This document shows, piece after piece, positions 7,379 to 14,227 of a DNA stretch of 14,227 nt; position 1 is the stretch's first letter, and every line of letters starts with the position of its first letter. Below the pieces are notes generated by a model, which ran no database searches, was not told the origin of the DNA, and saw only the letters and a program-made list of their open reading frames with translations. The DNA is taken from the NCBI GenBank assembly GCA_900550385.1, contig URRZ01000057.1, positions 1 through 14,227 of the forward strand, in the 5' to 3' direction. Source of the DNA: an uncultured Coriobacteriaceae bacterium. Its GTDB lineage: Bacteria > Actinomycetota > Coriobacteriia > Coriobacteriales > Eggerthellaceae. The position numbers were made by a program, and so were the translations under genes.

Positions 7379-7396
7379 CCGCACGAAGCGGGCTTC
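7374..7396 (-). terminator. Probable terminator of cydAB
   Basis: GAAGCCCGC (7374-7382) and GCGGGCTTC (7388-7396) form a perfect 9-bp stem with a 5-nt loop, 65 bp after the cydB stop. On the minus strand it is followed by the moderately T-rich TGTGTAGCTTCTGTGT. The base of the stem overlaps the 11-bp repeat of the next promoter, so end and restart of transcription are very close. Confidence 0.65.
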
Positions 7397-7461
7397 CGAT
7401 GGCTTTCGCCGAGAACTTTTTCGTATTCTTTACTTTCCGCGCGGGAAGGGCCTCCCCGCAC

Positions 7462-8499
7462 CTACTCGGCCGCGACGTCCTTCTCGGAGATGCGGCCACG
7501 GAACGTGCGGTAGATCACGACGTGGTAGATCAGCACGAGCGGCAACCCGACGCACGTGATGCCCGTCATCCACATAAGCGAGAGGTCGGTCGCCGAGCCG
7601 CTCATCAGCGTGATGCTGGCGCCCACGCTGTTGGCCGAGGCCACCACCAGGTTCGGGAACATCGAAGCCGCCAACAGGCCAACCAACATGACGGCCGCCG
7701 CGCTCTGCGCCAGAAACGCCGGCTTGTCGCCGGATTCCTTGCGACCCAACGCGAGCGATGCCGCGATGGCCACGACGAACAGGATCGCGAACAGCCAGCG
7801 CAGGATGTTGAGCGAGGGCTCCATCGCGGGCTGGATGACGAAGTGCCCGTACACCGACACGACGGCGAACAGCACCAGCACCGCGATGCCCAAAGGCAGG
7901 CGCAGCTTGGCGGCGCGCTCGCGCAGCTCGGAGCCCTCCTCGGCCTTCAGCGCCACCCAGCAGGCGCCGGCGGCCAAAAACATCGCCAAGCCCAGCAGGC
8001 CCGTGAGCAGCGTGAACGGGGTCACGAGGCCCAAAAGCGGGATGCCGGCGTAGTCGCCGTTGGCATCCATCGGGATGCCGGCGTAGATGTTGCCCACCGC
8101 CACGCCGAACAGCAGCGCGGGCAGAAGCGAGCCAAGGAACAGGCACACGTCCCACGCCTTGCCCCACTTGGGGTCATGCGCGCGGAACTCGAACGAGATG
8201 GCACGCACGATCAGGCCAAACAGGACCAGCATGATGGCCAGGTAGAACCCCGAGAACGTGGTGGCGTACGCCATCGGGAACGCCGCGAACAGCGCGCCGC
8301 CCGCCGTGAGCAGCCACACCTCGTTGCCGTCCCACACCGGCCCGACGCTGCGGCGGATCACCGCACGCTCGCCCTCGGTCTTGGCGAGGACGGGGTACAG
8401 CACGCCCGCGCCCAGATCGAAGCCGTCGAGCACGAAATAGCCGGCGATGAGGACGAAGATCAGGCAGAACCACAAGATCTGGAAGATGGACATATCCAC
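7462..8499 (-). CDS. cydB: Cytochrome bd quinol oxidase subunit II (345 aa)
   Basis: CydB is the second membrane subunit of the bd-type terminal oxidase, which oxidises quinol and reduces O2 to water with high affinity. Family signatures are clear: VLDGFDLGAG (23-32) and GPVWDGNEVWLLTAGGALFA (53-72), followed by several further hydrophobic helices to the C-terminus. Length is usual for the family. The start is a GTG at 8499 (GTG GAT ATG), with GGTGAG 5 nt upstream; the ATG at 8493 is a close alternative. It begins 2 bp after the cydA stop, so the two are translated from one message. No small CydX-like frame is evident after it, and the cydDC exporter genes needed for assembly in many bacteria are not in the window. 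Confidence 0.97.
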   Translation of the reverse strand: MDMSIFQILWFCLIFVLIAGYFVLDGFDLGAGVLYPVLAKTEGERAVIRRSVGPVWDGNEVWLLTAGGALFAAFPMAYATTFSGFYLAIMLVLFGLIVRAISFEFRAHDPKWGKAWDVCLFLGSLLPALLFGVAVGNIYAGIPMDANGDYAGIPLLGLVTPFTLLTGLLGLAMFLAAGACWVALKAEEGSELRERAAKLRLPLGIAVLVLFAVVSVYGHFVIQPAMEPSLNILRWLFAILFVVAIAASLALGRKESGDKPAFLAQSAAAVMLVGLLAASMFPNLVVASANSVGASITLMSGSATDLSLMWMTGITCVGLPLVLIYHVVIYRTFRGRISEKDVAAE

Positions 8500-8501
8500 G
8501 A

Positions 8502-9953
8502 TTACTCACCGTCCTTCGCGCCGGCGGCGGCCACAGCCGCGGCCGGAGAGGTCGCCTCGGCATCCGCCGCGGGGGCGACGGCCTCGCCATCATCGGGACC
8601 CTTCTTGACGAAGTGGGCGACGATGCGCACGTAGGCGACGAAGATGAACAGGTAGATGAGCGTGAACAGCACGATGGTGATGAGCACCTCCACCGGCGAC
8701 ACCGATTGGGAGATGGCGTCGCTGGTGAGCAGGCTCACGCCCTCGGGTCCGCTCGTCGAGGGGTAGACGACCCACGGCTGGCGGCCGATCTCGGCGGTGA
8801 CCCAGCCCGTCACGATGGCGATGAACGGGAACAGCGGGCTCACGAACAGCAGGCGCTGCAGCCAGCGTTTGTCCTTGATCTTGCCGCCGCGCTGGAAGAT
8901 GAGCGCCAGCACGACCGTGATCAGGATGAGCCCGAGCATGATCACCATCAGATGATAGCTTTGGAACACCAGGTTGACCGGCAGGTCCTCGACGGAAAGA
9001 TCGGCGTACTGCTCGGTTTCGGCCAGCTGGTTGAGACCCAGGTACTCGGTATCCCACGTGCCGGTTGCCAAAAAGCTCGTACCGCCCGGAATGGCGATGG
9101 GCGAGAGCACTTCCTGGCTCTCCTCGTCAACCCAGCCGAACGCGTAGAGCGGCGGCACCTCGGAGTCGTACATGCCCTCCATCATGGCGAGCTTGGTGGG
9201 CTGCTCCTCGGCCACCTCGACGGCAGACGAGTGGGCCGCGCCCAGCAGGCCGATGGTGGCGACGATGCCCACCACGGCGCCGATCTTGACGGTCTTCATG
9301 GCGAAGTCCTGATGGCGCTTCTTCAGCAGGTAGTAGCCGCCGATCGCCATCGCGACGAACGCGCCCATGACCAGCAGCGCGGTCACGGTATGGGCGTAGC
9401 GCGGCAGCGTCGAGGGGTTGAACGCGGCAGCCAAGAAGTCGGTGATGACGGCGCGCGATCCGTCGGCGGCGAGCTCGGCGCCGGCGGGCGTCTGCATCCA
9501 CGAGTTGGCGATGAGGATCCACAGCGCCGACAGGCACGAGCCGAACCACACGAGCCAGGCGCTTGCCAGGTAGAACTTGCGCCCCACGCGGCCGCGGCCG
9601 AACAGCAGCACGCCCAAGAACACCGACTCCAGGAAGAACGCCAGCAGCGCCTCGGCCGCAAGCGGCGCGCCGAAGATGTCGCCGACGAAGCGCGAGTAGT
9701 CGGCCCAGTTGGTTCCGAACGAGAATTCCATGGTGATGCCCGTGGCCACGCCCACGGCGAAGGTCACGGTGAACAGCTTCACCCAGAAACGCGCCGCAGC
9801 GGCATCCTTATCGGATCCCGAACGGAACGCCCGCGTCTCGAAGATGGCCATAATCAGGCCGATGCCTATCGAGAGCGGCACGAAGATGAAATGGTAGACC
9901 GCCGTCAGCGTGAACTGGATGCGTCCCAGCAGGACAGGATCAAGCCAATCCAT
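8502..9953 (-). CDS. cydA: Cytochrome bd quinol oxidase subunit I (483 aa)
   Basis: CydA carries the three hemes and the quinol site of the bd oxidase. Expected ligands are present: H21 (VYHFIFVPLSIG), E101 and E109 (AEALLAFFLES), H188 (RYAHT) and M336 (SYHLM). The Q-loop pattern EEQPTKLAMMEG (249-260) gives K254 and E259, and GWVTAEIGRQPW at 383-394 is diagnostic. The Q-loop region between about 245 and 330 is shorter than in E. coli, so this looks like the short-Q-loop type; total length agrees. The last 28 residues are an Ala-rich tail. The ATG at 9953 is chosen because AGGGGGAGGGGA lies directly upstream and family homology starts there. The frame stays open to an ATG at 10061, an Arg-rich extension I do not favour. 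Co-transcribed with cydB. Confidence 0.97.
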   Translation of the reverse strand: MDWLDPVLLGRIQFTLTAVYHFIFVPLSIGIGLIMAIFETRAFRSGSDKDAAAARFWVKLFTVTFAVGVATGITMEFSFGTNWADYSRFVGDIFGAPLAAEALLAFFLESVFLGVLLFGRGRVGRKFYLASAWLVWFGSCLSALWILIANSWMQTPAGAELAADGSRAVITDFLAAAFNPSTLPRYAHTVTALLVMGAFVAMAIGGYYLLKKRHQDFAMKTVKIGAVVGIVATIGLLGAAHSSAVEVAEEQPTKLAMMEGMYDSEVPPLYAFGWVDEESQEVLSPIAIPGGTSFLATGTWDTEYLGLNQLAETEQYADLSVEDLPVNLVFQSYHLMVIMLGLILITVVLALIFQRGGKIKDKRWLQRLLFVSPLFPFIAIVTGWVTAEIGRQPWVVYPSTSGPEGVSLLTSDAISQSVSPVEVLITIVLFTLIYLFIFVAYVRIVAHFVKKGPDDGEAVAPAADAEATSPAAAVAAAGAKDGE

Positions 9954-9977
9954 TCCCCTCCCCCTTTCCATATCCAG

Positions 9978-10001
9978 CGCCGCGTCTCTCCTTGCGCGGC
10001 G
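9978..10001 (-). other. Hairpin in the cydAB leader holding an AGGAG in its loop
   Basis: CGCCGCG (9978-9984) pairs with CGCGGCG (9995-10001) around a 10-nt loop that reads CAAGGAGAGA on the transcript. It lies 24 nt before the cydA ATG. The loop's AAGGAG is too far from a start to be the main ribosome site, so the stem may shape translation of cydA. Confidence 0.5.
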
Positions 10002-10042
10002 GATGAAAGCGAGGCGTGCGGGAAAGGCCGGGAAAGCCCGAT

Positions 10043-10070
10043 GGCCCCGCGAAGCGCTCATCGCAGGGCC
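10043..10070 (-). other. Hairpin at the 5' end of the cydAB message
   Basis: On the transcript GGCCCUGCG and CGCGGGGCC pair over 9 bp (one G-U) around a 10-nt loop. It starts right after the -10, so it would be at or within a few bases of the 5' end, where such stems often protect mRNA. Regulatory use is unproven. Confidence 0.5.
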
Positions 10071-10120
10071 ATTGTAGCACCCTCGGCCTTCGCCAAGGCT
10101 GAAATTGCTATTTTTTTAGT
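10071..10120 (-). promoter_or_regulatory. Probable cydAB promoter with A-rich upstream element
   Basis: On the minus strand TACAAT (10076-10071) is a strong -10. No clear -35 stands at 16-18 nt; TTGGCG lies only 14 nt away. An imperfect region with the inverted repeat GCCTT-CGCC-AAGGC (10086-10099) covers the -35 position and could bind a regulator. Further upstream is ACTAAAAAAATAGCAATTTC, strikingly AT-rich for this DNA and placed like an UP element. No Rex- or ArcA-type consensus was recognised. Confidence 0.6.
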
Positions 10121-10164
10121 AACATTCTTGCGATGCGAGGCCTTCGCGCGGCGCCTTCGAACGG

Positions 10165-11271
10165 CTAGTAGTACCGGAAGTAGGCCGCGCAGCTTCCCTC
10201 GCTGGAGACCATGCAGGGCCCCACGGGGTTCTCGGGCGTGCAGACCTTGCGGAACAGCGGGCACTCGCTCGGCGGCATGACGCCGCGCAGGACGTCGCCG
10301 CAGCGGCAGCCCTTGGGCTCCCGGGTGGGCTCGACGTCGGGCCGGAACCGGCGCAGCGCGTCGAATTCAGCGTACTCGTCGCGGATGCGGTAGCCCGATC
10401 CGGGGATCTCGCCCAGCCCGCGCCAGATGGCGGGCACCACCTCGAACACCTCGTCGATCGCCGCAAGCGCCACGGGGTTGCCCTGCAGCATGACACCGCG
10501 CGCGTAGGCGATCTCGATCTCGGCGCGCCCCTCGTGCAGCTGGCGCATGATCATGGCGATGCCCTGGAGCACGTCCACCGCCTCGAACCCCGTGATGACG
10601 CCGGGCACGCCGTACTTCTCGGCGAGGAAGCGGTACGGCTCGGCGCCGATGATGGTGCTCACGTGGCCCGGGAGGATCAGCGCATCGAGCTTGAGCTGCG
10701 GATCGTTGACGATCGCCTCGAGCGCGTTGGGCATGTTCTTGTGGATGGCGCACACGCTGAAGTTCTTCAGCCCCAGCGCCTTGGCTCGCTTGACGGCCAT
10801 GGCGGAAAGCGGCGTGGTGGTCTCGAATCCCACCCCCACGAACACGATCTGGCGGTCGGGGTTGCCCTGCGCGAGCGCGAGGGCGTCCAACGGCGAGTAG
10901 ACGATCTGGACGCTGCGGCCGGCGGCCTGCTCGGCAAGCAGGCTGGAAGTGGAGCCGGGGACGCGCGTCATGTCGCCGAACGTGGCGATGGTGACCTCGG
11001 GAATGCGCGCGAGCGCGATGACGGCGTCGATGTCGTGGTTCGACGTGACGCACACCGGGCACCCCGGGCCCGAGGAGAGCTTCACACCCTCGGGCATGAG
11101 GGCGCGGATGCCGTTACGCGCGATGGCCACCGTGTGGGTGCCGCACACTTCCATGAGCGTGGCGCCGTCGGCAGGCGCGAGCTTTTGGATGGAGTCGATG
11201 AGGCCGCGCGCGAGCTTGGGATCCTTGAACGCGGCGAGCTCCTGCTCCATCGAGGGGGCCTCGGCGCTCAT
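10165..11271 (-). CDS. hypD: Hydrogenase maturation protein HypD (368 aa)
   Basis: HypD is an iron-sulfur protein that, with HypC, assembles the Fe(CN)2CO unit of [NiFe]-hydrogenases in the cytoplasm. All signatures are present: CGTHT (43-47), SGPGCPVC (67-74), FGDMTRVPGS, VGVGFETTTP, HKNMPNA, GHVSTIIG and the cysteine-rich C-terminus (CRCGD, followed by CPLFRKVC and CMVSSEGSC) that holds the 4Fe-4S cluster. Length is usual. The ATG at 11271 overlaps the hypC stop by 4 bp (ATGA), so translation is coupled. No convincing terminator follows; the cydAB promoter region starts about 45-90 bp downstream, so some readthrough into cydAB is possible. hypE, which commonly follows hypD, is not there. 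Confidence 0.98.
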   Translation of the reverse strand: MSAEAPSMEQELAAFKDPKLARGLIDSIQKLAPADGATLMEVCGTHTVAIARNGIRALMPEGVKLSSGPGCPVCVTSNHDIDAVIALARIPEVTIATFGDMTRVPGSTSSLLAEQAAGRSVQIVYSPLDALALAQGNPDRQIVFVGVGFETTTPLSAMAVKRAKALGLKNFSVCAIHKNMPNALEAIVNDPQLKLDALILPGHVSTIIGAEPYRFLAEKYGVPGVITGFEAVDVLQGIAMIMRQLHEGRAEIEIAYARGVMLQGNPVALAAIDEVFEVVPAIWRGLGEIPGSGYRIRDEYAEFDALRRFRPDVEPTREPKGCRCGDVLRGVMPPSECPLFRKVCTPENPVGPCMVSSEGSCAAYFRYY

Positions 11272-11549
11272 CGGGCCGCCTCCGCCCCGGCCGGCTCCGC
11301 CGTCTCCTCGGGCCGGGGGGCCTCGTCCCCCGCAAGCTCCGGGAACTGCATGATCAGGTCGATGGTCTCCTGGGCGTAGTCGGGATCCACCACCTCGATG
11401 GCGAAGCCGGCGTGCACCAGGACGTAATCGTCCAGCTGGGCCTGAGGCGTCAGATCGAGCGCGATGTCGCGCTTGACGCCCAGGATGTCCACGGTCGCCA
11501 GGCGGTTATCCTTCAGTTCGGTGATCTTTGCGGGAATGGCAAGGCACAT
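11268..11549 (-). CDS. hypC: Hydrogenase maturation chaperone HypC/HybG family (93 aa)
   Basis: The N-terminus MCLAIPAKI is diagnostic: after removal of Met, Cys2 is the residue that carries the iron centre between HypD and the hydrogenase large subunit. The core ends around residue 75 with DYVLVHAGFAIEVVDPDYAQ and TIDLI; a further 15-20 residues form a Glu/Pro/Ala-rich tail that makes it a little longer than typical HypC. The ATG at 11549 is fixed by the need for Cys at position 2 and by AAGGGGGA 8 nt upstream; the frame extends nine more codons to 11576, which would bury Cys2. It sits 60 bp after hypF and overlaps hypD by 4 bp. Confidence 0.97.
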   Translation of the reverse strand: MCLAIPAKITELKDNRLATVDILGVKRDIALDLTPQAQLDDYVLVHAGFAIEVVDPDYAQETIDLIMQFPELAGDEAPRPEETAEPAGAEAAR

Positions 11550-11609
11550 CGCTATCGTCCCCCTTCGTGCCCGCACCGCGGCGTCCGAAGGGGGCGTCGG
11601 GTGGGTGGA

Positions 11610-14087
11610 TCAGGCTTTCTCTTCGTTCGCGGCACATGCTACCACAGCCTGGCCGAAGGAGACGCACCCATCGTTGGGCGGCAGATCGCGGTTGACGGCA
11701 ACCGTGAAACCTGCTTGCTCCAGCGCCGCCAGCGCATGCTCGATCAGGTAGCGGTTCATGAACACGCCGCCCGACAGGGCCACTGCGCCGATCCCGTACA
11801 GCGCGCGGCACAGCTCGGCGACGTCGACGATCGCCTGCGCGAACGCATCGTGGAACCGCCGCGCGATCTCGGCCGTCGGCACGCCCGCCGCGCGATCGTC
11901 CAGCAAAGCCTTGAACGTCGGGGCGGCGTCCAGCAGCAGCACCGACGTGTCCTGCGCGGTGCTCTCGGATGTGGCGGTGTTCTTGATGACCTCGATCCGG
12001 TAACGCGTGCGGGCATCCGCGTCCGCGGGCACGGACGCCTCCGAGAGGCTTCCAATGGCGGCCTCGAGCAGGATCGCGGGCTCACCCTCGTAGGCAGGAT
12101 GGGGGCAGATGCCCAGAAGGGCGCTGGCGGCATCGAACAGGCGGCCGACCGAGGAAGTGTAGGGCGTGTTCAGCCCGCGCTCGATCATGCGCTCGCAGAC
12201 GCCCGCCGCCTCGCCGCCAAGCGCCTCCAGCGCAGGCGCCGCGCCCGGATGGTCGAGCAGGTCGAACTCCCACAGCACGCCATAGGCCATGCGCAGCGGG
12301 TTCTTCACCGCAGCGGCGCCCCCCGGCATGGGGACGTAGGCGAAGTTGGCGAAGCGCTCGAACGCCTGGCGGTTGGCCAGCAGCACCTCGCCGCCCCAGA
12401 TGCGCCCGTCGACGCCGTAGCCGGTGCCGTCGAACGCGATGCCGCACACCGCCCCGTCGAGATCGTTCTCGCCCAGGACGGACGCGATGTGCGCATGGTG
12501 GTGCTGCACCTCCAGCAGGGGGATCCCGTAACGGGACGCCTGCTCGTGCGCCCATTTCGAGGAAAGGTACTCGGGGTGCATATCGCACGCCAGCGCGCGC
12601 GGGGCAAGCCGGAACAGCTTCGCAAAGCGATCCTTCGCCTCCAGCCACGCGTCGAACACCGACGCGTCCTCCAGGTCGCCGACATGCTGCGAGACGAACG
12701 CCTCGGCCCCCTTCGAGCCGCGCCTCGCGTACGCGAGCGTGCTCTTCTGCTCGGGCCCCACCGCCAAGACGGTCCCGCAGTCGGGCCGATCGCCGGAGCC
12801 CGCCGGCGCCGCAGGGGTTTCGGACGGCGAGCCGCCTATCTTTATCGGGGCCGGGGCGTAACCGCGTGCCCGGCGGATCACCTGCACGGCATCGCCCGCC
12901 GTGCCGGCGGCGATGACGCGCACGACCGAATCGTCGTAGCGCGACAGGATGGGCCGATCGTTGCCGAGGAACGCATCGGCGACCCCGGAGAGCTTCTCGT
13001 GCGCTTGGGCATCGTCGGTGACGATGGGCTCGTCGTGCAGGTTCCCCGAAGTCATGACGAGCATAGGGGGGCCATCGACGCCGCGCGCCGCAGCGCTTTC
13101 GGCGAAATCGCGCATCAGCAGATGCTGGACCGGCGTGCACGGCAGCATCACGCCCAGCTCGGGCAGCGCGTCGGCGAGCTTCGGGACGAAGACGGCCCCG
13201 GGGCGCTTCCTCAGCAGGACGATGGGGCGCTGCGGGCTCTCCAACAGACGCCGCTCGGCGTCGTCCACCCGGCAGAGGGCGCGCGCGTCATCCGCATCGC
13301 GCATCATCACGGCGAACGCCTTGCCCTCGCGGCGTTTGCGGGCGCGCAGCCGGGCCACCGCCTGGGCGTTGGAGGCATCGCACGCCAAGTGGAAGCCGCC
13401 CAGCCCCTTCACCGCCAAGATGCCCCCTTGAAGGAGCAGCTCCACGGCGTGCGCGAATATCGCGTCGCTTTCCTCCCGGGTCGTCCCCCACGCCACCCCG
13501 TCGGATCCGTCGAGCTTCCACGAGACGTGCGGCCCGCAGGCGAAGCAGGCATCGGGCTGCGCGTGGAAGCGGCGGTCCAGCGGATCGGCGTACTCCGCCG
13601 CGCACTCCGGGCACATCCGGAAGCCCTTCATGGACGTGGCGGGACGATCGTAGGGCAGCTTGTCGATGATGGTGAAGCGCGGCCCGCAGTTCGTGCAGTT
13701 GATAAAGGGGTAGCGGTAGCGCCGATCGGCGGGGTCGAACAGCTCGCGCACGCAATCGTCGCAGGTGGCCAGATCGGGCGACACCAGCGTGGTCTCCTCC
13801 TGCGCCGCTTCGTCGGAAAAGCGGATCTGGAAGCCCTGGCAGCCCTGGAGGGGCGTTTCCTTCATGTCGATCTCGCGCACCTGCGAGGCGGACGGCGCGT
13901 TCTCTGACAGCTCCAACACGAACGAGTCCAGAAGATGCGCCTCCCCTTCGGCATGGATGTCGACGCCGTCGACGGCGTTGAGCACCCAGCCGCTGATGAG
14001 GTTGCGCTTGGCGGCGCGGTACACGAAGGGCCGGAACCCGACCCCCTGCACAACCCCCGTCACATGGATGTCAAGCGCTTCGATCAT
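11610..14087 (-). CDS. hypF: Carbamoyltransferase HypF (825 aa)
   Basis: HypF turns carbamoyl phosphate and ATP into a carbamoyl group passed to HypE, the source of cyanide ligands of [NiFe]-hydrogenase. The domains are complete. An acylphosphatase domain (1-92) has VQGVGFRPFVYRAA, including the catalytic Arg, and Asn37. The zinc-finger region has four C-x2-C pairs at 109/112, 131/134, 159/162 and 181/184. A YrdC-like domain (about 205-410) includes KGLGGFHLACDA and MLVMTSGNLHDEPI. The Kae1/TobZ-like domain (about 438-815) carries VQHHHAHIASVLGE (527-540), AFDGTGYGVDGRIWGGE (551-567) and LSGGVFMN. A Gly/Pro/Ser/Ala linker at about 417-435 separates the last two. The ATG at 14087 has AGGGGAG 3 nt upstream; the open frame continues to 14114 without a better site. 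First hyp gene of the window, 60 bp before hypC. Confidence 0.98.
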   Translation of the reverse strand: MIEALDIHVTGVVQGVGFRPFVYRAAKRNLISGWVLNAVDGVDIHAEGEAHLLDSFVLELSENAPSASQVREIDMKETPLQGCQGFQIRFSDEAAQEETTLVSPDLATCDDCVRELFDPADRRYRYPFINCTNCGPRFTIIDKLPYDRPATSMKGFRMCPECAAEYADPLDRRFHAQPDACFACGPHVSWKLDGSDGVAWGTTREESDAIFAHAVELLLQGGILAVKGLGGFHLACDASNAQAVARLRARKRREGKAFAVMMRDADDARALCRVDDAERRLLESPQRPIVLLRKRPGAVFVPKLADALPELGVMLPCTPVQHLLMRDFAESAAARGVDGPPMLVMTSGNLHDEPIVTDDAQAHEKLSGVADAFLGNDRPILSRYDDSVVRVIAAGTAGDAVQVIRRARGYAPAPIKIGGSPSETPAAPAGSGDRPDCGTVLAVGPEQKSTLAYARRGSKGAEAFVSQHVGDLEDASVFDAWLEAKDRFAKLFRLAPRALACDMHPEYLSSKWAHEQASRYGIPLLEVQHHHAHIASVLGENDLDGAVCGIAFDGTGYGVDGRIWGGEVLLANRQAFERFANFAYVPMPGGAAAVKNPLRMAYGVLWEFDLLDHPGAAPALEALGGEAAGVCERMIERGLNTPYTSSVGRLFDAASALLGICPHPAYEGEPAILLEAAIGSLSEASVPADADARTRYRIEVIKNTATSESTAQDTSVLLLDAAPTFKALLDDRAAGVPTAEIARRFHDAFAQAIVDVAELCRALYGIGAVALSGGVFMNRYLIEHALAALEQAGFTVAVNRDLPPNDGCVSFGQAVVACAANEEKA

Positions 14088-14227
14088 GGTCTCCCCTTTC
14101 GTCAACTGCGGCAATCATCTCACATCGCGTTCGTGGCGTCAGCGAGAAGGGGCCCGGCCCCCCCGAAAGCGGGGGGGGCGCGGGGGCCCCCGGCGGGGGG
14201 GGGCCACCCCACCGGGGGGCCCCGCGG
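14088..14227. other. Gene-free right end with G/C homopolymers
   Basis: No gene is visible here. Bases 14088-14145 are ordinary leader-like sequence without a convincing promoter for hypF. From about 14146 on, nearly every base is G or C in runs of up to nine, including CCCCCCCG (14158-14165) pairing with CGGGGGGG (14170-14177) around AAAG. This could be a terminator for an upstream minus-strand gene, or low-quality sequence at a contig end. Confidence 0.5.

Noticed and set aside
5929..8634. 901-codon open frame on the plus strand
   Set aside because: It crosses the cydB-DUF4190 intergenic region and runs antisense to both genes. Its repetitive Arg/His/Gln composition is a coding shadow.
10086..10117. 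Plus-strand terminator: GCCTT-CGCC-AAGGC followed by T7
   Set aside because: The stem is only 5 bp and the T run begins 11 nt after it. No plus-strand gene lies upstream to need it; the A-rich strand fits better as an upstream promoter element for cydAB.
10100..10164. Terminator directly after hypD
   Set aside because: Short GC-rich stems can be drawn, but none is followed by a T run on the minus strand.
8613..10280. 555-codon open frame on the plus strand
   Set aside because: It is antisense to cydA, whose heme ligands and quinol-site motifs are all present.
11412..13907. 831-codon open frame on the plus strand
   Set aside because: It is antisense to hypF and hypC, which have complete family domains. 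Its His/Arg/Asp/Gly-rich composition is typical of an antisense shadow in GC-rich DNA.
1..14227. CRISPR array, tRNA, insertion sequence, prophage or defence system
   Set aside because: No regularly spaced repeats, tRNA-like cloverleaf, transposase, integrase or defence-type protein was seen on either strand.

Overview
The window is GC-rich, densely coding DNA with nearly all genes on the minus strand. Actinobacterial gene content, a cytochrome bd oxidase and a [NiFe]-hydrogenase maturation cluster together suggest an anaerobic or microaerobic high-GC actinobacterium. My best guess is a member of the Coriobacteriia (Eggerthellaceae-like); this is inferred from gene content and base composition, with no marker gene to confirm it.

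Right part, read leftwards on the minus strand: hypF (14087-11610), hypC (11549-11268) and hypD (11271-10165) make up most of the machinery that builds the Fe(CN)2CO centre of [NiFe]-hydrogenases. HypF makes the carbamoyl donor for cyanide, and HypC/HypD carry and assemble the iron with its ligands. hypE, hypA, hypB and hydrogenase structural genes are not in the window. Directly downstream, behind its own probable promoter and a roughly 110-nt structured leader, lies cydAB (9953-7462), the quinol-oxidising, oxygen-reducing cytochrome bd complex. After a terminator hairpin fused to a tandem-repeat promoter region comes a Gln/Pro-rich DUF4190-type membrane protein of unknown role (7281-5977).

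Centre: a strong hairpin terminator (5894-5930) separates that gene from the only plus-strand gene, a GatB/YqeY-domain protein (5419-5862). The 198-bp gap 5221-5418 holds divergent promoters and a C10 homopolymer run.

Left part, leftwards from 5220: a tightly packed, probably single operon of membrane proteins. It runs YdbS-like bPH2 protein, YdbT-like three-bPH2-domain protein (TGATG overlap), hemolysin III/PAQR-family protein (5-nt gap), CNNM/CBS/CorC_HlyC 'hemolysin' transporter-like protein, and a PspC-domain protein cut by the left edge. Together they look like a cell-envelope module, possibly an envelope-stress one; that role is inference.

The last 80 bases (about 14146-14227) are an extreme G/C homopolymer patchwork that looks like a low-quality contig end or very stable hairpins. 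I found no tRNA, rRNA, CRISPR array, insertion sequence or prophage gene. Most of the window is conserved housekeeping or respiratory material; the more interesting signals are in the intergenic regions and in gene order.
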